Source: JBGQMW01 sp963769845 (lineage in GTDB: Archaea > Thermoproteota > Bathyarchaeia > Bathyarchaeales > Bathycorpusculaceae). Taken from it: a stretch of 64,000 nt of DNA. How positions within the stretch are numbered: the first letter of the stretch is position 1; each line of letters starts with the position of its first letter. This document shows positions 36,812 to 45,388 of the stretch, one piece after another. The notes beneath the pieces are model-generated. The model saw nothing but the letters and a program-made list of their open reading frames with translations, was not told the DNA's origin and made no database searches. The stretch lies in assembly GCA_963769845.1 (NCBI GenBank), contig CAVYNL010000020.1, positions 13,574-77,573 of the forward strand, written 5' to 3'. The translations under genes and the position numbers were made by a program.

Positions 36812-37798
36812 GTGGCTTCTCTAAGAGCGTTGGCGCCTTCGCTTACTAGGATAACTGTAGCTGCGGCTGTCGGTGCTGCTTTGCACATAGGTCAGGGTGA
36901 CCATGATCTTGTGGACGGTAAGGCTGTTGAATTCTCGAGAGCCGTTCTGGCTCAAACAGATGTTGAAGGCGAGGTGATTGCCTGTGAAGGACCCAAGGAT
37001 AATGCGCCTGCCTTTATGCGGCGTGAGAAGGTCGGTACGGGCAGAGGGCCGAAGGTCGAGTTTGTCGTTGACCCAGTGGACGGCACGACTGCTGCTTCGA
37101 AGGGGAGGAAGGACGCCATCTCGGCTCTTGCGTGCGCGCCTGCCGGGTGTTTTCAGGTGCTTCCGGACGATGGGTACTACTTCAAGGTGGCCACTGATCG
37201 GCGTTCGGTGGGCAAGATCAGCTTGGACATGAGCATCGAGGAGCTCGTGCGTACGGTAGCTCATGAGAAGGAGTTGAGGCTTGAGAATTTCACCGTCATT
37301 ATGCTTGAACGTGAAAGGCACAATGACATACTGCTTGCTTTGAGAAAGCTGGGAGTCAGAATCATTCTAATTCCTGACGGCGACATTGCAGGCGCCGTGG
37401 TCACATGCCGGCTTGGCTCGGGCATTGATTTGCTTCTAGGTGCCGGTGCTGGGGCTGAGGCTACGATTGCGGCAACCGCTATCAAATGTCTCGGCGGTAC
37501 GATGCTGGTCAAGGTTTGGAGAGACAAGAAAGACGACCCCAAGCGTATTGAGAGGCTGCAGATGGAGGGCGTCGACCCGGATAAGACGTATACTGAGCAT
37601 GAGCTTGCAAAAGGGAATGAACTGGTCTTCGCTGCTTCAGGAGTTACGAAGGGTGAACTGTTGGACGGGGTTCGTTTTATCCCGAACGGCGCCGTGGTAA
37701 ACAGTCTGTGCATGAGGCTTCCAAGCGGGACGGTCGAAAAGTCGGAGACCACGCTCAGCTTCAAAGGTCACCCGGTCTACAAACAATTCTTGCCGTAA
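36812..37798 (+). CDS. glpX: Class II (GlpX-type) fructose-1,6-bisphosphatase
   Basis: The protein has 328 aa and follows the epimerase gene by about 16 bases. GlpX hallmarks are GDHDLVDGKAVE, GPKDNAPAF (metal site), VVDPVDGTT (about 87-93), VIMLERERHND, LIPDGDIAGA, and LLGAGAGAEATIAATAIK. It would dephosphorylate fructose 1,6-bisphosphate in gluconeogenesis. Most archaea use the bifunctional FBPA/P or class IV enzyme, so a GlpX homologue is noteworthy. Sedoheptulose-bisphosphatase activity is also possible. Start is GTG 36812. Confidence 0.88.
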   Translation: MASLRALAPSLTRITVAAAVGAALHIGQGDHDLVDGKAVEFSRAVLAQTDVEGEVIACEGPKDNAPAFMRREKVGTGRGPKVEFVVDPVDGTTAASKGRKDAISALACAPAGCFQVLPDDGYYFKVATDRRSVGKISLDMSIEELVRTVAHEKELRLENFTVIMLERERHNDILLALRKLGVRIILIPDGDIAGAVVTCRLGSGIDLLLGAGAGAEATIAATAIKCLGGTMLVKVWRDKKDDPKRIERLQMEGVDPDKTYTEHELAKGNELVFAASGVTKGELLDGVRFIPNGAVVNSLCMRLPSGTVEKSETTLSFKGHPVYKQFLP

Positions 37799-37816
37799 GC
37801 AAGGTGAACAAGAAAA

Positions 37817-37969
37817 TTGGCTGAAGAAAGAACCACCACGCTGCCCTGCGGGTGTCGATACCAAGACACGGGTTACATGGTAGTACGCGTTCACGAATGC
37901 GACTACCACAAGCGCAAAAGAACCCAAAAGCGTCCGTACCGCCCGAAGGCCGAATGCGTAAGACCATAG
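37817..37969 (+). CDS. 50-aa Cys/His-rich miniprotein
   Basis: TTG 37817 has GGTGA at 37803-37807 and opens a 50-codon frame, 18 bases after glpX, so it is probably in the same operon. The product begins AEERTTTLPCGC and carries C-x-C, later HECDYH and a final Cys near the end, with a very basic middle (KRKRTQKRPYRPK). Four Cys and two His could bind one zinc. I know no family name; a small zinc-finger-type nucleic-acid binder is a guess. Confidence 0.6.
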   Translation: MAEERTTTLPCGCRYQDTGYMVVRVHECDYHKRKRTQKRPYRPKAECVRP

Positions 37970-38401
37970 CCCTCTATGTCCGCTCTCTTGCTAGACAGGT
38001 GTGACTGTTTGCGCGTTGCCCTTTGCCGCATCTCACCTGCTCTGTCAATTTGCCGGCCAAACCTGCATCGCTTTTCTGTTCCGTCTAAGGGTCCCAAACG
38101 ACGTCTCAAAGTTTCTTTTCACCCGTCGAATCCCCTGCTGCATTTCTCTCGAGGAGTAGAGGTCTCAATTGACAACTCAAAAAGAATTTCTACTGAGTGA
38201 TCAAACTGAAGCTTTGGTTGAATCAGATGGGTACGGATCTAAGGGGGTCTGTTGGATGTATTTAGTTACTGTGATTTTTTGCGTGTCTTATGATCTGTTG
38301 CACCGAGGAACTAGCCTTACAGTGTCTGTGTTTTGTGCTTCTCGCGTTGGAAATTCTTTCGCTGAACAAGCTCTGACAAGTTCCTATCGAAGTGTGATTT
38401 G
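37970..38401. other. Intergenic region
   Basis: No gene or structured element is seen in these roughly 430 bases apart from possible promoter sequence for the small gene that follows. Confidence 0.35.
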
Positions 38402-38578
38402 ATGGCGAGAAAGATCGTGAGAATGTACATCTCACCCGAACAGAAGACGCTGCTTGAGAGAGTCTGCCAGACTTTGGGGATGCACGAAAGCGAGGTTCTC
38501 CGTTACACGTTTCTTGAAAACACAAACCACTTGGGACTCTTAAGCGAAAGGGGTCTTGGGAAGAATCTAGAGGGTTAA
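38402..38578 (+). CDS. 58-aa ribbon-helix-helix-like protein
   Basis: ATG 38402 opens a 58-aa protein. A short strand (ARKIVRMYISP) is followed by a helix (EQKTLLERVCQTLG), a turn and a second helix (HESEVLRYTFLENTN). This is the ribbon-helix-helix pattern of CopG/MetJ-type DNA-binding proteins, which dimerise to insert the strand into the major groove. GTGAT lies just upstream. No toxin partner is adjacent. It may be a stand-alone regulator; the assignment is from pattern only. Confidence 0.55.
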   Translation: MARKIVRMYISPEQKTLLERVCQTLGMHESEVLRYTFLENTNHLGLLSERGLGKNLEG

Positions 38579-38623
38579 TGCTGTTCTCTGTCTCAACTCA
38601 AAGTGAAGAAAAAAGGAAAGAAG

Positions 38624-39939
38624 CTACTTGATGTTGCGGGTTTGTTGGAAGCGTTTCGTTCTCGAGAGCAGCCTGCCCGCCGCCACTGCCACTAGGGTAA
38701 GTGAAAGTGCCACGGCAATGGGCGTCTGAAATTCTGGAACCGCGCCTGGGGCTCCAGTAACGGTGCCCGTGATGGTTCCAGACTGTGCAGTCGGAATCTT
38801 GCTTAACTGGAAATTCACGTTAGGCGTGACTTGGTTAATCGTCACGCTCACGTTTGTTTTGTTCTGGTCCTGATAACCATGCGCACTTGCGGTAACCGTG
38901 TAGGTGCCTGCTCCCAAGCCGGTTGAGATCACATAGTTGCCGTTGCTGTCAGTCTCACCGGAGCCTGAGCCTCCTGAACCCGATGCGCTGACCGTCGCGT
39001 TTGCAATCGGGTTACCGTTGCTCGTGTCCGTGACCGTTCCCATGATGATGCCCGAGGCAGCTGGAGGAGTAACCGTCAACGTCATGTCAACACCACTCGT
39101 TTCTTGCCCAGCAACAACGTTCGCGGCAGTCGTGTTGACGCGAATCCCCCGCTGGTAATGGATGCCATCACCGTGTAGCTGCCCGTTCCCAACCCGTTGG
39201 CCATTCTGTAGTGGCCAGTGGCGTTCGTCGTAGCATATCCGTAGTTGCTTCCCGAAATGGCGCTGACCGTCACATCCTTCAATGGTGCACCGCTTGGTGT
39301 CGTGATCCTGCCTGAGATGATGCCTGACCGTGCCAGTGCAAAGTCTACGTTCTTCACTTCAACTCCAGTCGTGACAGCTTGAACTGAGGACTGTGAAACA
39401 TGTCCTTCAGGGAGCATGACTGTAACGTTGTACGATCCAGTTCCCAAGTTTGTTGCCAACAGGTACTTTCCGTTTGAATCTGTCATGGCTGACCAACCGT
39501 AGGTTCCGCCTCCGCCTGTCGAGTACGCAACAACCATGGTGTTAACAACGGGAGTACTATCAACTGCATCGGTCACTCTGCCCGAGACTCCGCCTGAAAG
39601 CTGCATGTCGAAATCTTTGCCTGAAGTCGTTTGGCTAACCGTGACCTGCACGTTCTCGATCTTGTACGTCAGGTATCCGATGGCGAAAACCGACACGGTA
39701 TATGTGCCTGTCTTCAAGCCTTGAGAAATGCTGTAGTGTCCCGAACTGTCCGTGATAGCGTATCCTGACCCTTGTGGACCCGAAGCAGATACAACGACAC
39801 CTGCGATAGGTCCGTCAGCGCCATAAACTATTCCTGCGAAGTTCTGCTGCGAAGCAAAACTGAACATGCAGACTTGGGCTGCAAAACTGAGCACGATAGC
39901 GAATATTAAAGCGTCAACAACTAACCAACGTTTGAACAA
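38624..39939 (-). CDS. Secreted carboxypeptidase-regulatory-like repeat protein with PEF-type anchor (frameshifted at 39146-39150)
   Basis: The signal peptide is WLVVDALIFAIVLSFAAQV. Four repeats of 75-90 aa follow, each of the type GxVxxxDGxPIAGVVVSASG...DSSGHYSISQGLxTGTYTVSV. These are transthyretin-like CarboxypepD_reg/DUF4198-type beta modules. The C-terminus is VPEFQTPIAVALSLTLVAV plus a basic tail, the same kind of anchor as the Ig-like archaellum-locus protein. The frame from 39939 runs off at 39082, but deleting one G in a G5 run (39146-39150 on the opposite strand) joins it to the rest ending at 38624. It is an extracellular surface protein of unknown partner. Confidence 0.78.
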
Positions 39940-40165
39940 ACTGATTATCCTCCATCAGACCCATACTTCATCACAAAGGGTATTAAAAACTTGCGTCAGA
40001 TCCCGCCTAATCTGTCCTTTCTGGGCCCCGAAGAAGCCTCAGAAACCTGTTTCAAACAAAAAACGGCAAAGCCTACACTTCTGGAATCGCTGCAGTCCCG
40101 CTTGGGGTATTGCCAAACGGGAAAGCCTGTTTAATTGATGGTGCGAAGGCGGGATGATTTAGTAA

Positions 40166-40180
40166 CACTTAAATAAAAAA
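40166..40180 (+). promoter_or_regulatory. TATA box of the S13 ribosomal operon
   Basis: ACACTTAAATAAAAA lies about 40 bases before the S13 start codon, within a short AT-rich stretch. Transcription would begin near 40200. Confidence 0.45.
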
Positions 40181-40214
40181 CAATCATCTTCATGGGGTAG
40201 CTTCAAATAACAAT

Positions 40215-40715
40215 GTGGATGGCGATAACCTGTCTATCGAATTCCGTCACAGACTCAGGATAATTGACACTGATGTAGATGGCACGTTGAAAACAGCCTA
40301 CGCCTTGGCTAGAATGAAAGGCATAGGCCTAAGCTTGTCCGAAGCCATGCTCAAGAAAGCAGGAATAGACCCTGAAGGAAGGGCGGGCTTTCTCACAGAA
40401 GCGGATGTTGAGAAAATCGAGAACGTCCTGAAAGAGCCCTCAAAATACGGCATAACTCCTTGGCTTATGAACCGTAGGAAAGACAGTGAAACTGGTAAGG
40501 ATCAGCATCTCATCGGGGCAGAGCTTGTTCTGAGGACGAAGATGGACATCGACGGTATGAAAGAAATCAAGTCTTGGCGTGGCTACCGTCACGCGTACGG
40601 TCTCAAGGTTCGCGGGCAAAGAACGAAGACCACGGGCAGAGCGGGCAAAGCCCTTGGTGTCAAGAAGAAGACGCTGATGCAGAGACCAGGTGCCCCAGCA
40701 CCGGAGGGTAAGTAG
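40215..40715 (+). CDS. rps13: Ribosomal protein S13
   Basis: Small-subunit head protein of 166 aa that contacts the P-site tRNA and the large subunit. It has the helix-two-turn-helix core (YALARMKGIGLSLSEAML) and the basic C-terminus with SWRGYRHAYGLKVRGQRTKTTGR. Start is GTG 40215. It opens the S13-S4-S11-RpoD cluster, the archaeal alpha-operon equivalent. Confidence 0.95.
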   Translation: MDGDNLSIEFRHRLRIIDTDVDGTLKTAYALARMKGIGLSLSEAMLKKAGIDPEGRAGFLTEADVEKIENVLKEPSKYGITPWLMNRRKDSETGKDQHLIGAELVLRTKMDIDGMKEIKSWRGYRHAYGLKVRGQRTKTTGRAGKALGVKKKTLMQRPGAPAPEGK

Positions 40716-40717
40716 GC

Positions 40718-41323
40718 ATGGGCGACCCGAAGAAGCAACGCAAGAAGTATGACACCCCCAGATTTCCGTGGCGGACCGATACTATGCAGGAGGAACTGAA
40801 ACTCCTCGGTCAGTACGGCCTGAGAAACAAGCATGAACTGTGGCGACAAGAAACGATGCTGTCTAAATTCAGAGGCATAGCCCGGTCACTCATCGGCCAA
40901 TCGCCAGAAGAACGCCAAAAAAGAGAGAACGAACTGTTGACCCGCCTCAAAAAGATCGGATTACTCCCTGAAACGGCAGTCTTAGACGACGTACTAGACT
41001 TAGCACTTGAAGACTTGCTTGAACGCAGACTCCAAACCATAGTCCTACGCAAGGGACTAGCAAAAACGATGCAGCAATCCCGGCAGCTCATAACCCACGG
41101 GCACGTGGCAGTGGGAACTCAAAGAATCAAGACACCCGGTTACATCGTCACTAAGCCTGAAGAAACCCGAATCGCTTACTCACCAAACACTCCGCTGGCA
41201 AACCCGAATCACCCCTTACGTCAGGGGATAACGGTCGTGCCGCCAACGATGTCTGAACCTGCAGAACCCCGCGGCGAACAGGCGCCTCAAGAGGGAGAAA
41301 ACCCCAGTGAGGGAGAAGCATGA
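40718..41323 (+). CDS. rps4: Ribosomal protein S4
   Basis: Archaeal/eukaryote-type S4 (S9e homologue) of 201 aa that starts 16S rRNA assembly. The S4 RNA-binding domain is LERRLQTIVLRKGLAKTMQQSRQLITHGHVAVG (about 105-140). The N-terminal PRFPWRTDTMQEEL is typical. The acidic C-terminal tail (GENPSEGEA) overlaps the S11 start by four bases (ATGA). Confidence 0.95.
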   Translation: MGDPKKQRKKYDTPRFPWRTDTMQEELKLLGQYGLRNKHELWRQETMLSKFRGIARSLIGQSPEERQKRENELLTRLKKIGLLPETAVLDDVLDLALEDLLERRLQTIVLRKGLAKTMQQSRQLITHGHVAVGTQRIKTPGYIVTKPEETRIAYSPNTPLANPNHPLRQGITVVPPTMSEPAEPRGEQAPQEGENPSEGEA

Positions 41324-41721
41324 GCTCAAGCAAAAGAACCGAAAAATGGGCTGTAGTCCACATCTTCAGCAGCTACAACAACACGATCATACACATAACC
41401 GACTTATCTGGCGCTGAAACCATAGCGCGAACAAGCGGTGGAATGGTAGTGAAAGCCAGCCGCATGGAATCTTCACCCTACGCGGCCATGCGCGCTGCAT
41501 CATTAGCAGCAGACACGGCGAAAGACAAGGGCATAACCGCCATACACATCAAAGTCCGCGCACCAGGCGGGGCAGGACCCAGAACACCCGGCCCAGGAGC
41601 CCAAGCGGCCATCAGGGCACTCGCAAGGGCAGGGTTCAGGATAGAACGCATCGAAGAAGCCACACCTGTGCCACATGATGGAACAAGAAGACCAGGCGGC
41701 AGAAGAGGAAGAAGAGTCTAA
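41320..41721 (+). CDS. rps11: Ribosomal protein S11
   Basis: Small-subunit platform protein of 133 aa. The hallmark parts are HIFSSYNNTIIHITDLSG, PYAAMRAASLAAD, HIKVRAPGGAGPRTPGPGAQAAIRALAR and the basic VPHDGTRRPGGRRGRRV tail. It overlaps S4. A gap of about 100 bases separates it from RpoD. Confidence 0.96.
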   Translation: MSSSKRTEKWAVVHIFSSYNNTIIHITDLSGAETIARTSGGMVVKASRMESSPYAAMRAASLAADTAKDKGITAIHIKVRAPGGAGPRTPGPGAQAAIRALARAGFRIERIEEATPVPHDGTRRPGGRRGRRV

Positions 41722-41827
41722 ACCCCTAAACCCTGTTCTTTCACAGATAGAAAAATTGAAATAACTCACCAATATCCTATTCAGCGGCACAGAACATAAC
41801 ATCGCACGTTATGGAGTGTCACAATAA

Positions 41828-42649
41828 GTGGAAATAAACATCCTAGAAAAAGACGATACACACATGCGATTTCTCGTTCAAGGAGCTGACATACCGTACA
41901 TGAACGCTCTCAGAAGACTGGCCCTGTCAGAGGTTCCATGCATGGCAATAGACGAAATCGTCATCTTGGAGAACAGCTCCGTGTTGCAAGACGAAATAAT
42001 ATCGCACAGGCTGGGGCTTGTGCCACTGAAGACAGACCTTGACAGTTACAACCTGCCAGAAGACTGCCCCTGCAAGAGCGAATTCGGCTGCAACCTCTGC
42101 AGGGTAACCTTGGCCCTTGACGTTGAGGCCAAAGAAGGGCCCCGGACCGTGTACTCAGGCGACCTAATATCGGAAAACCCCACGATAAAGCCCGTGAGCG
42201 ACAAGATCCCGATTCTGAAGCTGGCCAAAGACCAGAGGATAAAGCTCGAAGCTTATGCTCGCCTCGGAAAAGGAAGAGCACACGCGAAATGGCAGCCAGT
42301 TTCCTTGTGCACTTACAAGTATTATCCGAAGATAAAAATCAGCAAGACATGCGATGCCTGCGGAGAATGCGTCGACATCTGTCCGCGCAAAGTTCTTGTC
42401 AAGAAGGGCAGCAAGATCGAAGTTCAAGACTTGGTCTCATGCACTCTTTGCCAAGACTGCGCAGAAGCGTGCCCGAAAGAACCCGCCGCAATAGAAGTCA
42501 CACCCGAAGAATCCACGTTCATTTTTAACGTAGAATCCACAGAAGCACTTCCACCGCAGAGAATAGTCGAAGAATCGCTGAAAATCTTGGACAAGCAGCT
42601 GAAAGAACTCGAAGGCGAAATCAAGGTGAAGAAGAGTGAAAAAACCTAG
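41828..42649 (+). CDS. rpoD: RNA polymerase subunit D with two 4Fe-4S clusters
   Basis: Alpha-subunit equivalent of 273 aa that dimerises with RpoL to nucleate polymerase assembly. The dimerisation core (YMNALRRLALSEVPCMAIDEI) flanks an inserted ferredoxin domain. Two complete C-x2-C-x2-C-x3-C sets are present: CDACGECVDICP (about 175-186) and CTLCQDCAEACP (about 205-216). Both clusters should therefore form, unlike in lineages that lost one or both. A further Cys group (CPCKSEFGCNLC) lies upstream. Start is GTG 41828. L18e overlaps its end. Confidence 0.95.
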   Translation: MEINILEKDDTHMRFLVQGADIPYMNALRRLALSEVPCMAIDEIVILENSSVLQDEIISHRLGLVPLKTDLDSYNLPEDCPCKSEFGCNLCRVTLALDVEAKEGPRTVYSGDLISENPTIKPVSDKIPILKLAKDQRIKLEAYARLGKGRAHAKWQPVSLCTYKYYPKIKISKTCDACGECVDICPRKVLVKKGSKIEVQDLVSCTLCQDCAEACPKEPAAIEVTPEESTFIFNVESTEALPPQRIVEESLKILDKQLKELEGEIKVKKSEKT

Positions 42650-42998
42650 AACCACAAACCCTGAACGAATCGAGCTTATCCGATTCCTCAAGAAACAAGG
42701 CCGAGAAAACAAGGCTCAAATATGGCGAGACATCGCCGAGCGTCTGGCCAAACCGAGAAGCCATAGCGTGGTCGTGAACCTGAGCCGCCTCGAACGGTAC
42801 ACTGAGAAAAGCGAAACCGTGGTTGTTCCAGGCAAAGTTCTGGCCTCCGGACAAATCAAGCATCCTATAACCGTTGCAGCGTTCGCCTACTCAGAAAAAG
42901 CCGCAGAAAAAATAGGCATCGCCAGGGGCAAATGTGTAAGCTTTGCAGACCTAATCAAGAAGAACCCCACAGGCGCAAACGTCAAAATACTCGGGTGA
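42636..42998 (+). CDS. rpl18e: Ribosomal protein L18e
   Basis: Large-subunit protein (L15/L18e family) of 120 aa. It begins with TTNPERIELIRFLKKQGRENKAQIWRDIAE and includes VNLSRLERYT and VVVPGKVLASGQIKHPITVAAF. GTG 42636 overlaps RpoD by 14 bases, with AAGGTGAAG upstream. Confidence 0.93.
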   Translation: MKKPRTTNPERIELIRFLKKQGRENKAQIWRDIAERLAKPRSHSVVVNLSRLERYTEKSETVVVPGKVLASGQIKHPITVAAFAYSEKAAEKIGIARGKCVSFADLIKKNPTGANVKILG

Positions 42999-43003
42999 AA
43001 AAC

Positions 43004-43447
43004 ATGGAAACAGCAACCAAACCAACAACGATAATCAATGCCGACGGGCTGATACTAGGCAGAATGGCCAGCAAAATCGCCAAACGCCTTCTAAACGGCG
43101 AACAGATAGTCATCGTCAACGCTGAAAAAGCCATTATTTCGGGTAGAAAAAAGAGCAAAGTAAACGAGGCAAAAGTGTTCCTCGAAGTGGGCGGTGTCAA
43201 CAGAGGGCCGTTCCACTACCGCAGACCAGACAGGATAGTGAGGAAAGCCGTCAAAGGTATGCTTCCAATAAGACAGCCTAAGGGCAAGAACGCCTACAAA
43301 CGACTGAAGGCCTTCATCGGCGTACCTGATGACCTGAAGACTCAGAAAATGGAAAGCATGGACGAAGCACACGCCAAGAAACTCGTATGCCCATACTTCA
43401 CAGTCGGACAACTTGCCAAAGAAATAGGATGGAACCAAGGCGAATAA
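43004..43447 (+). CDS. rpl13: Ribosomal protein L13
   Basis: Large-subunit assembly protein of 147 aa. It shows INADGLILGRMASKIAKRLLNGE, then GPFHYRRPDRIVRKAVKGMLP and GKNAYKRLKAFIGVP. I chose ATG 43004, preceded by GGGTGAAAA, five bases after the L18e stop. An earlier in-frame start at 42932 would overlap L18e and add an unrelated extension. Confidence 0.95.
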   Translation: METATKPTTIINADGLILGRMASKIAKRLLNGEQIVIVNAEKAIISGRKKSKVNEAKVFLEVGGVNRGPFHYRRPDRIVRKAVKGMLPIRQPKGKNAYKRLKAFIGVPDDLKTQKMESMDEAHAKKLVCPYFTVGQLAKEIGWNQGE

Positions 43448-43449
43448 AT

Positions 43450-43860
43450 ATGCCAGCTAAGAAAGCCATCGTTGTAAGCGGAAAAAGAAAAACAGCAATA
43501 TCCCGGGCTGTAATCAGACAGGGAATCGGAAGAGTCCATGTTAACAGAATCCCCGTGGAAATATTCGAACCTGAAATCGCCCGCGTAAAAATCATGGAAC
43601 CCTTGGTGCAGTCAGGGGATGATGTCTGGAAACAGTTAGACATCGACGTGAAAGTCTCAGGCGGTGGATACATGGGACAGGCTGAAGCTGCCAGAATGGC
43701 CATAGCCAACGGCATACTGAAATGGACAAAGAGCGCCCACCTGCGAACAGTCTTCGCAGAATACGACAGGACCATGATCGCCGGCGACAAGCGAAAGAAA
43801 GAATCCAAGAAGTTCGGCGGCCCGGGCGCGCGGTCCAGAAACCAGAAGAGCTACAGATAG
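43450..43860 (+). CDS. rps9: Ribosomal protein S9
   Basis: Small-subunit head protein of 136 aa whose C-terminal tail reaches the P-site tRNA. Core parts are VVSGKRKTAISRAVIRQGIGRVHVN, SGGGYMGQAEAARMAIANGILKW and the basic end KFGGPGARSRNQKSYR. ATG 43450 lies next to the L13 stop. The in-frame start at 43387 is within L13 and is rejected. Confidence 0.96.
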   Translation: MPAKKAIVVSGKRKTAISRAVIRQGIGRVHVNRIPVEIFEPEIARVKIMEPLVQSGDDVWKQLDIDVKVSGGGYMGQAEAARMAIANGILKWTKSAHLRTVFAEYDRTMIAGDKRKKESKKFGGPGARSRNQKSYR

Positions 43861-43873
43861 AGGAAATGGTTGA

Positions 43874-44104
43874 ATGATTATCCCGGTAAGATGTTTCACA
43901 TGCGGCAAACTCATCGGCGACAAGTGGGAAGAGTTTGCGAGAAGAGTGAAAGCGGGAGAGGATGCTGGTGAAGTCCTCGACAACCTCGGCGTCAAACGCT
44001 ACTGCTGTAGGCGCATGCTCTTGTCGCATGTAGAGATCTTCGACGAAGTCCTAAGGTTCTACGAGGAAGCTGAAAAACGCAAAGAAGCACGGAGCTACTA
44101 CTAA
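43874..44104 (+). CDS. rpoN: RNA polymerase subunit N
   Basis: Zinc-binding subunit (Rpb10 homologue) of 76 aa. It has MIIPVRCFTCGKLIGDKWEEF and the YCCRRMLLSHVE motif, forming the atypical CX2C...CC zinc site. A downstream RpoK is not found next to it, unlike in many archaea. The next gene is enolase. Confidence 0.96.
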   Translation: MIIPVRCFTCGKLIGDKWEEFARRVKAGEDAGEVLDNLGVKRYCCRRMLLSHVEIFDEVLRFYEEAEKRKEARSYY

Positions 44105-44107
44105 GCA

Positions 44108-45379
44108 ATGACAAAGGAGAAGAACATGCCTGCAGTCATCGAAGACATAATCGCCAGGAAAGTTTTCAACGGTCGAGGAGACGAGACCGTAGAAATCGAC
44201 ATGATCACGACCTCAGGCTTCGGCAGAGTTGCGGCTCCAGCGGGGAAAAGCCGGGGAAAGGCCGAAGTGACATACTACCCTCAAGGCGGAGTAGACCAGG
44301 CCGTCAAGAAAGTTGAGGAGGTCGTGGCCCCGGAAATAGTGGGTCTGGACGCTGATCTGCAGGAGGAAATCGACAAAACCCTGCACGACATAGACGGCTC
44401 CAAAGACTTTCATGTGATAGGCGGAAACACTGCCTTTGCCTTGTCACTGGCCAACGCGGAGGCGGCTGCAAACTCTGCGGGTCTCTTGCTCTTCCAATAC
44501 TTGGGAGGGCACGTGGCCCGTGAACTGCCTTATCCGCTGGGAAACACGGTAAGCGGCGGTCTGCACGCGGGAGGAAAATCCCCCGACATTCAAGAGTACT
44601 TGGCTCTTCCGTATGGAGCCGAGACGTTTCTGGAAGCCGCCACAGCTAACGTCCAGGTTCATAAGAAAATGGGGCATGCTCTTGAGAAGAAAGACAAGGT
44701 TTTTGCAGGCGGCAAGAGCGACGAGGGCGCGTGGGTTGCCAACATAGACGATTCTGAAGCCATCGAGATGATGGCGAAAACCTTGGAGCAGGTCACCAAC
44801 GAGTCAGGTTTCGAGTGTGGTCTAGGCCTCGACGTTGCCTCATCTTCACTCTGGAACAGCAAGACAAAGACCTACAATTACCAGCGCCAAGAGAAGAAGC
44901 TTGACTCGGGCGAACAGCTCGAATACATGCTTGAGCTAATCAAGAAATACCACCTCGTCTACGTTGAGGACCCGTTCCACGAGGAGGATTTCCACAGTTT
45001 CACGGAGATCACAAAGAAAGTCAAGAACTGTCTGATCTGCGGCGACGACCTGTTCACGACGAACACCGAGAGGCTGAGCCGAGGCATAAAAGCTCGGGCA
45101 GCCAATGCGCTGATAATAAAGGTAAACCAGATAGGGACCCTTTCAGATGCTGCAGAAACGATTGAAATGGCCAGGAGAAACGGTTACGTGCCTGTGATGT
45201 CTCACAGGTCAGGCGACACGTGTGACTGGCACATAGCCCACTTGGCCGTTGCGTACAAGTGTCCGATAATCAAGACGGGCATAGTCGAGAGTTCGCGGGT
45301 CGCAAAGATAAACGAATTGATCAGAATAGAAGAATTCCTTGGCGACCGAGCCAAAATGGCCGACCTTGAACAACTCTAA
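44108..45379 (+). CDS. eno: Enolase
   Basis: 2-phosphoglycerate dehydratase of glycolysis and gluconeogenesis, 423 aa. It starts with a VIEDIIARKVFNGRGDETVEID block (NSRG is the usual form). Then come GGLHAGGKSPDIQEYLALPYG, metal ligands in the DVASSS, VEDPFHEEDF and GDDLFTTN motifs, catalytic Lys in IIKVNQIGTLSDA, and SHRSGDT. It starts three bases after rpoN within the ribosomal gene string, a common archaeal arrangement. An internal ATG at 44126 is an alternative start that would remove six residues. Confidence 0.96.
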   Translation: MTKEKNMPAVIEDIIARKVFNGRGDETVEIDMITTSGFGRVAAPAGKSRGKAEVTYYPQGGVDQAVKKVEEVVAPEIVGLDADLQEEIDKTLHDIDGSKDFHVIGGNTAFALSLANAEAAANSAGLLLFQYLGGHVARELPYPLGNTVSGGLHAGGKSPDIQEYLALPYGAETFLEAATANVQVHKKMGHALEKKDKVFAGGKSDEGAWVANIDDSEAIEMMAKTLEQVTNESGFECGLGLDVASSSLWNSKTKTYNYQRQEKKLDSGEQLEYMLELIKKYHLVYVEDPFHEEDFHSFTEITKKVKNCLICGDDLFTTNTERLSRGIKARAANALIIKVNQIGTLSDAAETIEMARRNGYVPVMSHRSGDTCDWHIAHLAVAYKCPIIKTGIVESSRVAKINELIRIEEFLGDRAKMADLEQL

Positions 45380-45388
45380 GGAGGAAGA

